The notes below the pieces were generated by a model. That model was given only the letters and a program-made list of their open reading frames with translations. It made no database searches and was not told the origin of the DNA. Position numbers and translations under genes: made by a program. A stretch of 64,000 nt of DNA from Sphingomonas sp. Leaf357. GTDB lineage: Bacteria; Pseudomonadota; Alphaproteobacteria; Sphingomonadales; Sphingomonadaceae. The DNA lies in the NCBI RefSeq assembly GCF_001423845.1, contig NZ_LMPM01000001.1, positions 2,189,398 through 2,253,397 on the forward strand, read 5' to 3'. Positions 28,026 through 35,919 of the stretch are shown here, one piece after another (the stretch's first letter is position 1; every line of letters starts with the position of its first letter).

Positions 28026-30347
28026 TTACGTTCGCAGGCGCTCGATCGCTTGCGCGAGGGCGACGTAGAGCTTGCCCATGTCCGACGACAGCAACGTCAC
28101 GCCAAGCGGGGAGCCGTCACGCTGGGCGAGGATCGTGCGGAGCATCGCTTCGAAATCGTGGATGTAGCGATTGACCTGCTCGCGGAAGGCCATGTCGTCA
28201 TCGTAGAGGCGGACGATGTCACGGGCCTCGCCAGTGTCGATTAGGCGCACCGCGCGGCGCGTGAAGACGCCGCGATCGCCCTTTAGATAGGCGGCCCACG
28301 CGCTGTCGGTGACTTCGGCGGAGAAGGATTTGGTGATGTCGATCGAGGCCGAATTGAGCGCCTCGATCAGGAGCGACACGCGCTTGGCGAGCGAATCCTT
28401 GTCTGAATTCTCGCGTTCGGCGCGCTCCTCCTCGAAACGACTTTCGACCAACGCGGTCGAATCGGCGATCGCCAGCATCTGCTGGGTAAGGCGATCCGAC
28501 GCACGCGCGGCGGCAAGGACGGCATCGTCGGCGGCGCGGGCGATCGCGGTGATCTGCTGATCGACGGCGCCTTCGGTCGCGCGGCGCATCGCGGCGGCGC
28601 TGGCCGCTTCCAATGCATCCGCCGCTTCGGGAATGACGCTGGCCATGGTTTCGCGGGCGCGATCGGCAGCGGCGCTGGCGGTGTCGCGAACGCGGAGCAA
28701 GGCCTCGACGAGACGCGGCGCGGCTTCCTCGGCGAACAGATTGGTACGTCCGATCGTCTCGTCGACCATCTGGCCGATCTCGTCGGCCTTGATCCGGCCG
28801 TTGTTGAGCGTGGCGATCATCGTGCCGGAAAGCTTGTCGAGTACGTCGCGCTGGCCGGAAATGACCTGTGCGATCGCCTCGATCGCGTCGTGCGTGCTTT
28901 CCGCCGCGGTGACGAGTGCGAGCAGTTCGGGTTTGGCGTCGCTGACCACGCGACGGCTGCCGGCGATGCGGTCGTCGAGGCGGGCGAGCGCATCGGGCAG
29001 GGTCTCGTCGATCTCGCGCGCGGCCGCATCGAGCGCGACGAGCAGATGTTCGGTCGTGTTGATCGTGTTGCGCGCCATGTCATCGCCGGTCTTCAGCGCC
29101 TCGGTCATCGCATCGGCCGAGCCGCCGAGCGCGCTGATCGACGCGGCAAGCGTCTGCGTGCGATCGATGCCCTGGCCGTGCAGCGCGTCGAGGCGGCCCG
29201 AGACCCGGGTGATGCCGCTGTCGAGCTCGTGGATGATCGCGTCGCTGGCGGTGCGCTGGTCGCTTAACCGGTCGGCGATGCGGTCGATCAGCGATTCGAT
29301 CGCGGCGATGCGCGTGGACAGCGCCTCGGCGCTGTCATGGCCGACCCGGTCCAGGGCGGCCTGATTGGTGCCGAGCATCGCCAGCATCGCCTCGCCCTGC
29401 GCGGCGATGCCCTTGCGCGCTTCGTCCACGGCATCGGCGGTGCGGCCGAGCAGACCGTCGACCGCATCCGACATCTGGCCGGTGACCTGTTCGAGACGTG
29501 CACCGGCCGTCTCGCCGGTCGCCTCCATGCGCGTGATGTGAGCGGCAAGGCGCTGCGCCGCTCCGCTGGCGAGATTGTCCGCCTCGCGACCACGTTCGGC
29601 AAGTGCGGACAATTGTGCGTCCAGCGCGGCGGCGTGGGAGGCGGCGGACAGGCCGGTCGCCTCCAGCGACTGGGCGAGGTCGCCGGTTTCCTTGTGCGCG
29701 CGCGGCAGTATGGCGGTAAGCACTTCGAGCTTGGCGTGTGCGGCGGCGGCGGCTTCCGCCAGCGTGCGGGCATGGGCGTCGGTGGCCGTGACCTGATCGG
29801 CCAGACCGGTACCGATCGTGGCGAGTCGGCCAGCAGCGCCATCCCCCAGCGCCAGCAGTGTCGTGACCTGCTCGGCGAGCCGTGCGCGGTTCGCGTCGAT
29901 GGTTTCCGAAAGCATCGCCACGGTACGCTCTAGGCTGGCAGCCTCCGCGCGCATCGCCTGGGCGGTCCTGCCGAACCGGCGCGCTTCCGCCGTGCTGGTT
30001 CGGAGCGAGAGCAGCAGCAGGATGCCGATCAGTGCCGGCGGGACGCATAAGGTGGCGATGAAGCCGGCCAACGCGATCGGCGTGCTGTTGTCGAGCGTCG
30101 GCCAGGCAAAATACAGCGCGCCACCGATCCAGCCAAACGAGACCAAGCCGCCCAGGATCGGCAGGATCAAACCGGTCCAGCTGGAGGATTCGTAGTGATC
30201 AATCATCTCGACATCGTATCTGGCGGGGGCGGGCGAGGGTGCGGCGTCTTCAGGCTCGCCAAGATGTTCCAGCAGCAGTTCGTCGTCCTCCGGCAAAGCA
30301 TCCGACCGGTCGGATCTGAAATCGACGATGCGAGAACCCCCGTTCAT
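28026..30347 (-). CDS. large inner-membrane coiled-coil protein of unknown function
   Basis: A 773-aa protein. The N-terminus (1-55) is acidic and polar; two membrane helices follow at about residues 59-82 (LILPILGGLVSFGWIGGALY) and 90-115; the remaining 650 residues are almost entirely Ala/Glu/Arg/Leu-rich helix with heptad-like patterns (for example TSTAEARRFGRTAQAMRAEA), and a short conserved globular end YLKGDRGVFTRRAVRLIDTG closes it. The architecture, with two N-terminal helices and a long cytoplasmic coiled coil, resembles MCP-like or TipN-like polarity scaffolds, but I see no HAMP domain or methyl-accepting hairpin. It is divergent from the Hpt-like gene across 91 bp, so it probably shares regulation with that cluster. 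Start ATG 30347; GTG 30353 is possible. Confidence 0.75.
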   Translation of the reverse strand: MNGGSRIVDFRSDRSDALPEDDELLLEHLGEPEDAAPSPAPARYDVEMIDHYESSSWTGLILPILGGLVSFGWIGGALYFAWPTLDNSTPIALAGFIATLCVPPALIGILLLLSLRTSTAEARRFGRTAQAMRAEAASLERTVAMLSETIDANRARLAEQVTTLLALGDGAAGRLATIGTGLADQVTATDAHARTLAEAAAAAHAKLEVLTAILPRAHKETGDLAQSLEATGLSAASHAAALDAQLSALAERGREADNLASGAAQRLAAHITRMEATGETAGARLEQVTGQMSDAVDGLLGRTADAVDEARKGIAAQGEAMLAMLGTNQAALDRVGHDSAEALSTRIAAIESLIDRIADRLSDQRTASDAIIHELDSGITRVSGRLDALHGQGIDRTQTLAASISALGGSADAMTEALKTGDDMARNTINTTEHLLVALDAAAREIDETLPDALARLDDRIAGSRRVVSDAKPELLALVTAAESTHDAIEAIAQVISGQRDVLDKLSGTMIATLNNGRIKADEIGQMVDETIGRTNLFAEEAAPRLVEALLRVRDTASAAADRARETMASVIPEAADALEAASAAAMRRATEGAVDQQITAIARAADDAVLAAARASDRLTQQMLAIADSTALVESRFEEERAERENSDKDSLAKRVSLLIEALNSASIDITKSFSAEVTDSAWAAYLKGDRGVFTRRAVRLIDTGEARDIVRLYDDDMAFREQVNRYIHDFEAMLRTILAQRDGSPLGVTLLSSDMGKLYVALAQAIERLRT

Positions 30348-30444
30348 CCCCACCGTTTACCATGAATCGTCGGACAAGGAAGCGAATAGCGAAACTTCGA
30401 ATTAAGGGATGGGGCATTAAGAGATCGGCCGTGAGGAATGTTGG

Positions 30445-30738
30445 ATGGCTTATGATCCCGGTGCAATCGATGCGGCCCTGGCGGCGGCGGTGGGCGACGA
30501 ACCCGCGCTGATCGCGGAACTGCGCGGCGCGTTTCTTGAGAGCGTGCGGCGTGGGCTCGAAGGCCTGGAGGCCGCGCAGGGTGACGATCACTGGCAGGCC
30601 GCCGCCGCGCGGCTGAAGGGGCTTGCGGCGAGTTTCGGCGCGGTCCGGCTGATGGCGCTGGCGACCGAGGCCGCGAATGCGCCGGCGCAGGATGTCGGCG
30701 TGCTGAAGAGACTGAAGCGCGCGGTGGAGCGGCTCTAG
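30445..30738 (+). CDS. Hpt-like protein lacking the phospho-acceptor histidine
   Basis: A 97-aa all-helical protein with the Hpt-domain pattern: FLESVRRGLEGLEAA, then AAARLKGLAASFGAVRLMALA, where the family reads A-H-x-L-K-G-x-x-x-x-x-G-A. The lysine, glycine and downstream helix are kept, but the histidine position is alanine 55 (GCG at 30607-30609). A true phosphotransfer protein needs that histidine, so this one cannot be a normal phosphorelay intermediate and may instead bind a receiver or kinase without transferring phosphate. ATG 30445 follows GAGGA (30433-30437). It lies upstream of the DUF2336 and kinase genes on the same strand. Confidence 0.75.
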   Translation: MAYDPGAIDAALAAAVGDEPALIAELRGAFLESVRRGLEGLEAAQGDDHWQAAAARLKGLAASFGAVRLMALATEAANAPAQDVGVLKRLKRAVERL

Positions 30739-30803
30739 CCTCCGTCCGGGGCGATCAACCCGGCCTTTGCCAATCGCCGCACGACCGCCTAACACCCGCC
30801 GCC

Positions 30804-31985
30804 ATGCTGGCTGGACTGATTTTCGCGACCGACGATGCCGATGACCGGCCGGGCATGCTGGCGGCGACGCTGCCGTTCGGCGGGCTGACGCTGATCGAGT
30901 TTCAGGCGCGGCTGTTGGTATCGGCAGGCGTAAGCCAGGTGATCGTGGTGGTCGCGCGGCTGACGCCCGAACTTCTCGGCGCGATCGCGCGGATCGGGCG
31001 GCGTGGAGCGTCGGTGGATGTCGTGCGAACGGCGACCGAGGCGGCGGAGAAGTTGCATCCGCTTGCGCGCGTTCTGGTGGTGGCGGACGGGTTGGTCACG
31101 ACCAGCGACGTGATGGCGGTGATGGCCGAGGATGGCGGCGATGCGCTGCTCACCGTGTCCGATCGCGATGCGTCTCCCGGGTTCGAGCGGGTCGGTTCGG
31201 AAACCGCGTGGGCGGGGCTGGCGCGGCTGGAGGCGAAGCGGATCGCCGAAGTGGCGGCGATGCCGAAGGATTACGATTTCCAGTCGACCCTGTTGCGGGT
31301 TGCGGCGCAGGCGCGGGCACGGCATATCGCATTGCTGCCCGGCACGGCGGGCGGGGCGCATGGCATCGAGCGCGACTCGCGCACCCTGGCCGAGCGCGGC
31401 AACGTCATTCTCGCCGCTCTGGTCTCGAAGCCCCTGGTGTGGGCGGACCGCTATATCCTCGCTCCGCTGGCGCGGCTGGCGCTGCCGCTATTGATGGCGC
31501 GGGTCGTGCCGAGTTGGGCGGTGTGCGCGGCGGGCGTTGTCCTGGGGCTGGCGGCGCTGGCGGCAATCCTGTTCGGGCTGAGCTGGGGCGGCGTGCTCCT
31601 GGCGATCGTGGCGAGCCTGGCGTTCACGATCGGCTCCGCGCTGGCGTGGCTGCGCGACGAGGAACCGCTGGCGCGGTTCCAGACGGCCGCGATTCCCGGA
31701 GTGGCAGCATTGTCGGCCTTACTGATCGGGCACGTCACGAGTGTCGCGCAAGGCACGGCGACCGGCTGGACCCTGGCGATCGCGCTGGTCGTGGCGGCTA
31801 TGCTGATCGAACGGGCGGCGGGCGCGGGTGTGCGGCGACGCTGGTGGGGCAGTCCGGTCGCGTACCTGCTGACGATCCTGCCGTTCGTTGCGACCGGCCT
31901 GCCACTGATCGCCTTGGCGGCGGCAGCGCTATACGCCACCGTCACGCTATCAGCCGCGATCGAGAGCATTCGCGAAAAGCCTTAG
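30804..31985 (+). CDS. nucleotidyltransferase-like domain fused to a polytopic membrane domain
   Basis: A 393-aa protein with two parts. Residues 1 to about 190 resemble a Rossmann-like NTP-transferase fold (AATLPFGGLTLIEFQARLLVSAG, then VLVVADGLVT), as in MobA or inositol-phosphate cytidylyltransferases, though the usual G-G-x-x-x-R-x nucleotide loop is degenerate at MLAGLIFATDDADD. Residues about 205 to 393 hold five or six membrane helices and begin KPLVWADRYILAPLARLALP, a layout reminiscent of CDP-alcohol phosphatidyltransferases, but the diagnostic D-G-x2-A-R-x8-G-x3-D-x3-D is absent. This may be a degenerate relative of bifunctional cytidylyltransferase/phosphotransferase enzymes or a membrane sensor of nucleotides. 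Substrate unknown. Confidence 0.65.
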   Translation: MLAGLIFATDDADDRPGMLAATLPFGGLTLIEFQARLLVSAGVSQVIVVVARLTPELLGAIARIGRRGASVDVVRTATEAAEKLHPLARVLVVADGLVTTSDVMAVMAEDGGDALLTVSDRDASPGFERVGSETAWAGLARLEAKRIAEVAAMPKDYDFQSTLLRVAAQARARHIALLPGTAGGAHGIERDSRTLAERGNVILAALVSKPLVWADRYILAPLARLALPLLMARVVPSWAVCAAGVVLGLAALAAILFGLSWGGVLLAIVASLAFTIGSALAWLRDEEPLARFQTAAIPGVAALSALLIGHVTSVAQGTATGWTLAIALVVAAMLIERAAGAGVRRRWWGSPVAYLLTILPFVATGLPLIALAAAALYATVTLSAAIESIREKP

Positions 31986-32020
31986 TCTGGTTTTAACGAC
32001 AACCGCCTAGACCGGGCGTC

Positions 32021-33160
32021 ATGTCGACAGAAGTTCGCGACCCGGATGATGGACCCCTGAAGCGGGCCGACCTGCTGATCGCGCGCGCGGCGGCGGCGGA
32101 CGAGCGCGCGCATCTGCGGCTGGCGGCAGCGATCGACGATTTCTTCCTGCCCGACGATGCTCGGCTCGACGATCGGATGCGTGGCGGTATCGCGGCGGCG
32201 CTGACGGCTCTGGTTGCGGGCGTCGAAGGTGCGCTGACCCAGCATGCCGGGCGACTGCTCGTCGCGCGCGCCGAACCCGAACTGGCGCTTCGGCTGACCG
32301 GCAATCCGGTCTCGGTGCTCGACCGGCTGGTCGCCGCCGGGCTGTTGCGCGATAGCGAGATGATGCGCGAGTTGATCGCGCGGGTGCGTCAGGACGTGAT
32401 CGGCGACGCCTTGCCCGCCGCCAGCCCGGCCGAACTGGATGCCCCCAGCCTATTGACCCGCCTCGCCAATCACGGCGATTCGGTGGTCGCCGGTGCGGCG
32501 ACCGCGTTGTTCGCGGCGGAAAGTCGCCGGCGTGGCTCGATCGAAGGCGCGATGCAGACCGATCTGCCGGCCGAGCTGCACCACCGGCTCGTCTGGTGGG
32601 TGGCGGCGGCGCTGCGAGAGCGGTGCGAGACGCGGGGCGAGGATCTTGCCCAGGCCGACCCGACGATCCTAGACCGGGCGCTGGCCGAAGCCGCGGTCCG
32701 CAGCCTGGCGGCGCACGACGAAGGCGATCGACTGGAGGCGGCGGCGATGCGGCTTGCGGTCGCCTATGAGGCCAGCCCGCAGGAGTTGCCGGCCGTATTG
32801 GTCGAGGCGCTCGGCGATCGGCGGATCGCTTTGTTCATTGGCGTGTTGTCGCATGCGGTGGGTCTGGATTACGAACAGGGGCGCGATATCGTCAGCGATG
32901 CGGATGCCGGACGTTTGTGGCTGGTACTGCGCGCGCTGGAGATCGATCGTCAGGCGATCGCGCGGATCGGACTGGCCTTGTGCGAGGCCGATCCACGTCG
33001 TGACCTGGAGGACTTTGCCGATGCGCTCGACGATATCGCCGCAATACCCGCCGATCGTGCGCGGGCGGCGTTGGCCCCGTTGAAACTGCATCCGGATTAT
33101 CGCGCCGCGCTGTCGGCGCTGACTCGCGGCCGCGCTACGGCGCGGGGTCGGCGCGGGTGA
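32021..33160 (+). CDS. DUF2336 domain-containing protein
   Basis: A 379-aa alpha-helical protein of the DUF2336 type (tandem helical repeats, HEAT-like). Repeats are visible as [42 protein letters not shown]-like segments and FIGVLSHAVGLDYEQGRDIV. No enzyme motif is present. DUF2336 proteins are frequent in alphaproteobacteria and often sit beside signalling genes. Here its last 4 nt overlap the kinase gene start, so the two are translationally coupled and likely form a complex. ATG 32021 is 35 nt after the preceding stop. Confidence 0.8.
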   Translation: MSTEVRDPDDGPLKRADLLIARAAAADERAHLRLAAAIDDFFLPDDARLDDRMRGGIAAALTALVAGVEGALTQHAGRLLVARAEPELALRLTGNPVSVLDRLVAAGLLRDSEMMRELIARVRQDVIGDALPAASPAELDAPSLLTRLANHGDSVVAGAATALFAAESRRRGSIEGAMQTDLPAELHHRLVWWVAAALRERCETRGEDLAQADPTILDRALAEAAVRSLAAHDEGDRLEAAAMRLAVAYEASPQELPAVLVEALGDRRIALFIGVLSHAVGLDYEQGRDIVSDADAGRLWLVLRALEIDRQAIARIGLALCEADPRRDLEDFADALDDIAAIPADRARAALAPLKLHPDYRAALSALTRGRATARGRRG

Positions 33161-34545
33161 ACGTGGTCGATCCCGGCCTGCCGCCGGTGCGTGGACTGAT
33201 CGACCCGCAGGGGCGGTTGGTTGAAGCGGAGCAACGCCTGAACGAATTGAACGCACGCGCCGGCGGAGCGATCGGCCAGGCGGTCGCGATCCCACAGATC
33301 GCGACGCTCTCACGGCTGGCGCAGCGGCTGGGCATCCTTATCTCGCGCGCCGTGGTGGCCGGAGACGGCGACGGCGATGTGGACCTGTGGGTGAAGGCCG
33401 ATCCGACGGCACAGGGCGTGCGGCTGGAGATCACCGGCTGGCGGCTGCGAGCGGCCTGGCGGCCAGGCGCGTCGGACGATGAACGCGACACGGATTTCCT
33501 GCGCAGCGGCGCGGATTGGCTGTGGGAATCGGACGCATCGTTGCGTCTGACGTTCCTGTCGGCGGGCGCGGGCGCGCGTCATGGTTTCGACGTCGACGAG
33601 ATGCTCGGCAAGCCGCTGACCGGCCTCTTCGCGCTCGGCGAGGACAAGGAAGGAGCGTTCCCGATCCTCGGCGGGCTCGCGATGCGACAGCGGTTCGACG
33701 ACCAGCGCGCGACGCTGCGGCCGACCGGGCAGGCCGTGCGGCTCGCGGCGACGCCGCGCACCGACCGAATGGGCGTATTCGCCGGCTTTGTCGGCGCGGT
33801 GCATATGATCGCACCGCAACCGACCCGGTCCGAACCGGCGGCCGGGATCGTCGAGGCACTGTCGGGCGATTTCGCCGCACGGCTCGATGCGGCCCTGCGC
33901 TTTCCACTCGGGCGGATCATCGCCAATGCCGACAGCATCAATGCGCAGTCGGAAGGCCCGCTACGGCAGGACTATGCCGATTACGCTGCCGACATCGCCA
34001 GTGCCGGCCGGCATCTGATGGGGCTGGTCGATGATCTGGTCGATCTGCAGGCGATCGAGCGACCCGATTTCACCGTCGCTTCCGAAGCGATCGACCTGGC
34101 CGACGTGTCGCGCCGCGCCGCCGGCCTTCTGGGGTTGCGCGCGGGCGAGGCCAGCGTGCGGATCGACAAGCCGGCACCGGAGGATGCATTGCTTGCGACC
34201 GGCGAATTCCGTCGCGCGTTGCAGGTGCTGGTCAACCTGATCGGCAACGCGGTGCGCTATTCGCCCGAGGGCGGAATGGTGTGGATCCGCACCGAACGCG
34301 AGGGCGAGGTGGCGGCGGTGATCGTCGCCGATCAGGGCAAGGGCATCGCGATCGAGGATCAGGAACGGATCTTCGAGAAGTTCGAGCGCGTCGATGCACG
34401 CGAGCCGGGCGGCAACGGGCTGGGCCTGTACATCGCCCGGCGCTTGGCGCGGGCGATGGGCGGGGACATTACCCTAGACAGCGCGCCGGGGCAGGGCGCG
34501 CGGTTCGTGTTCACGCTGCCGTACGGGGCGCCTGCTCGGGCTTAG
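33157..34545 (+). CDS. PAS-containing histidine kinase homologue with alanine in the H-box
   Basis: A 462-aa cytosolic sensor-kinase-like protein. The N-terminus (1-110) has no recognised domain; a PAS domain follows (about 111-215, SGADWLWESDASLRLTFLS); then HisKA helices (about 236-298) and an HATPase_c domain (about 335-460). The H-box that normally reads S-H-E-L-R-T-P-L is D-A-A-L-R-F-P-L at 33886-33909, so the acceptor histidine is alanine 245. The ATP-binding boxes are intact: NLIGNAVRY (N364), VADQGKGI (D392), FEKFERV and GGNGLGLYIA. It can probably bind ATP but cannot autophosphorylate in the usual way. GTG start 33157, overlapping the DUF2336 gene by 4 nt. The 3' end overlaps the opposite-strand permease gene by 35 bp. 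Confidence 0.88.
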   Translation: MNVVDPGLPPVRGLIDPQGRLVEAEQRLNELNARAGGAIGQAVAIPQIATLSRLAQRLGILISRAVVAGDGDGDVDLWVKADPTAQGVRLEITGWRLRAAWRPGASDDERDTDFLRSGADWLWESDASLRLTFLSAGAGARHGFDVDEMLGKPLTGLFALGEDKEGAFPILGGLAMRQRFDDQRATLRPTGQAVRLAATPRTDRMGVFAGFVGAVHMIAPQPTRSEPAAGIVEALSGDFAARLDAALRFPLGRIIANADSINAQSEGPLRQDYADYAADIASAGRHLMGLVDDLVDLQAIERPDFTVASEAIDLADVSRRAAGLLGLRAGEASVRIDKPAPEDALLATGEFRRALQVLVNLIGNAVRYSPEGGMVWIRTEREGEVAAVIVADQGKGIAIEDQERIFEKFERVDAREPGGNGLGLYIARRLARAMGGDITLDSAPGQGARFVFTLPYGAPARA

Positions 34546-35584
34546 CCGGTTCGAGCCATTCCTGCAGGACCAGCAGCAGGGCGGCCATGATCACCGGGCC
34601 GACGAACAGCCCGACCAATCCCAACTCGGCCAGCCCGCCGAACGCGCCGATCATCGCCAGCAGGAACGGTAATTCGACCGCGCTGCCGATCACCGAAGGC
34701 TGCACGACATTGTCGCCGATCGTCATGACCGTCGCCCCGAACGCGAAGAGCACGGCGCCCGCGAGGACATGCCCGGTCGAGAGCAGGATCAGGCTGGCGA
34801 GGCCGAAGATCAGCCACGCGCCGAACGGGATCAGCGCGAGAATGACCGTGAAGGTGGCGAACAGCAGAGGCTGGGGCACGCCGGCGACGGCGTAGCCGAT
34901 GCCGATGATGCCGCCCTCGACCACGGAGACGAGAATGGTGCCATTGACGGTGGCCCGGACCGCGCCGGTCATTCGGGACAGGAATTCTCCCCCGAAAGCG
35001 CCGAACATGCCGATGAAGATCGTGCGCGCCTTCACGGCGATCGTCCGGCCGCTGGCGAGCAGCGAAACCAAGGCGAGCAAAGTCACCAGGAACAGTGCCG
35101 ATTCGCGTGCCACCTCGCCGCCGATCGAGCGGGTCCAGCCCAGGATCGATCCCGCGCTGAGCGTGCCGAGCAGGGCATTGGCCGCCTGCGGGTTGGCGAC
35201 ATGCTCCTGCCAATAGGTGGCCACGCGCGCGCCGATCAGCGGTATGCCGGGCAGCCATGAGGGAGCGGCGATGCCGAACTGTTGCGCGTGTTTCAGCCAG
35301 GCGATCGCGCCGTCGCTTTCCTGTGCCAGCGTGACTGCGGCGAGCGAGAGCGGCAGGACGACCAGCAATGCGGTGGCCAGGGTGAAGCCGAGCGCGATCG
35401 TGCCGGGATGTCGAGGAAAGCGCTTGATGGCGCGGCGATATAGCGGCCATTCGGCGATCGCGAGGACCGCGGCCCAGGCGATCGGGGTGAGGAATTCGAG
35501 CGCCATCCACAAGGCGAGCAAAACGATCGCAATGGTCAGCACGATCTGCCGCTGGTGAACGCCGTTGGATCGGGGATTGGACAT
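34511..35584 (-). CDS. AI-2E family transporter (PerM/TqsA-like permease)
   Basis: A 357-aa inner-membrane protein with about eight helices in the AI-2E transporter pattern: an N-terminal helix pair (IVLTIAIVLLALWMALEFL), a central amphipathic region, and the conserved FGGEFLSRMTGAVRATVNGT followed by VSVVEGGIIGIGYAVAGVPQPLLFA and GDNVVQPSVIGSAVELPFLLAM. Family members export small molecules or act as Na+/H+ antiporters; the substrate is not predictable. It is convergent with, and overlaps by 35 bp, the atypical kinase gene. ATG 35584. Confidence 0.88.
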   Translation of the reverse strand: MSNPRSNGVHQRQIVLTIAIVLLALWMALEFLTPIAWAAVLAIAEWPLYRRAIKRFPRHPGTIALGFTLATALLVVLPLSLAAVTLAQESDGAIAWLKHAQQFGIAAPSWLPGIPLIGARVATYWQEHVANPQAANALLGTLSAGSILGWTRSIGGEVARESALFLVTLLALVSLLASGRTIAVKARTIFIGMFGAFGGEFLSRMTGAVRATVNGTILVSVVEGGIIGIGYAVAGVPQPLLFATFTVILALIPFGAWLIFGLASLILLSTGHVLAGAVLFAFGATVMTIGDNVVQPSVIGSAVELPFLLAMIGAFGGLAELGLVGLFVGPVIMAALLLVLQEWLEPAKPEQAPRTAA

Positions 35585-35717
35585 GATCAGGTAGCCGCCT
35601 TCCGGTGCGGATATTGGCAGATTGTAACCTGTAGCGCACTAAATATGGTTGGCGCGCAAGGACCTGCCGGCCCGGAGCGGGCCGGGCAGGCAGCGACCGT
35701 TTGGACCTTAGTCTATC

Positions 35718-35918
35718 TCAGCGCCGGCGCGACCACCAGATCGCGATCACGCCGAGCAACGCGAGCAGGGCGCCCTTGACGGCCCATTCGCGCTGATCGA
35801 GCATGAAATTGCCCTTGGCCGGCCAGTGCACATAGCCAAGGCCTTGTCCGACCCACAACAGTCCCATCGCCACCGCGACGACGCCGACAACCAGGACGAG
35901 GATGCGGGTGAAGGGCAT
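35718..35918 (-). CDS. small membrane protein downstream of gltA
   Basis: A 66-aa protein with two membrane helices (residues 3-25 and 46-62) around a loop GYVHWPAKGNFMLDQREWAVKG, and a basic end WWSRRR. It starts one base after the gltA stop on the same strand, so it is cotranscribed with citrate synthase. Family unknown to me; similar short proteins are common in sphingomonads. Confidence 0.7.
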   Translation of the reverse strand: MPFTRILVLVVGVVAVAMGLLWVGQGLGYVHWPAKGNFMLDQREWAVKGALLALLGVIAIWWSRRR

Positions 35919-35919
35919 G

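Noticed and set aside
32000..32020. CtrA box before the DUF2336 gene
   Set aside because: A single TTAA half-site only; no second half at 7-nt spacing. The two TTAA sites near 30400 are 11 nt apart, also wrong.
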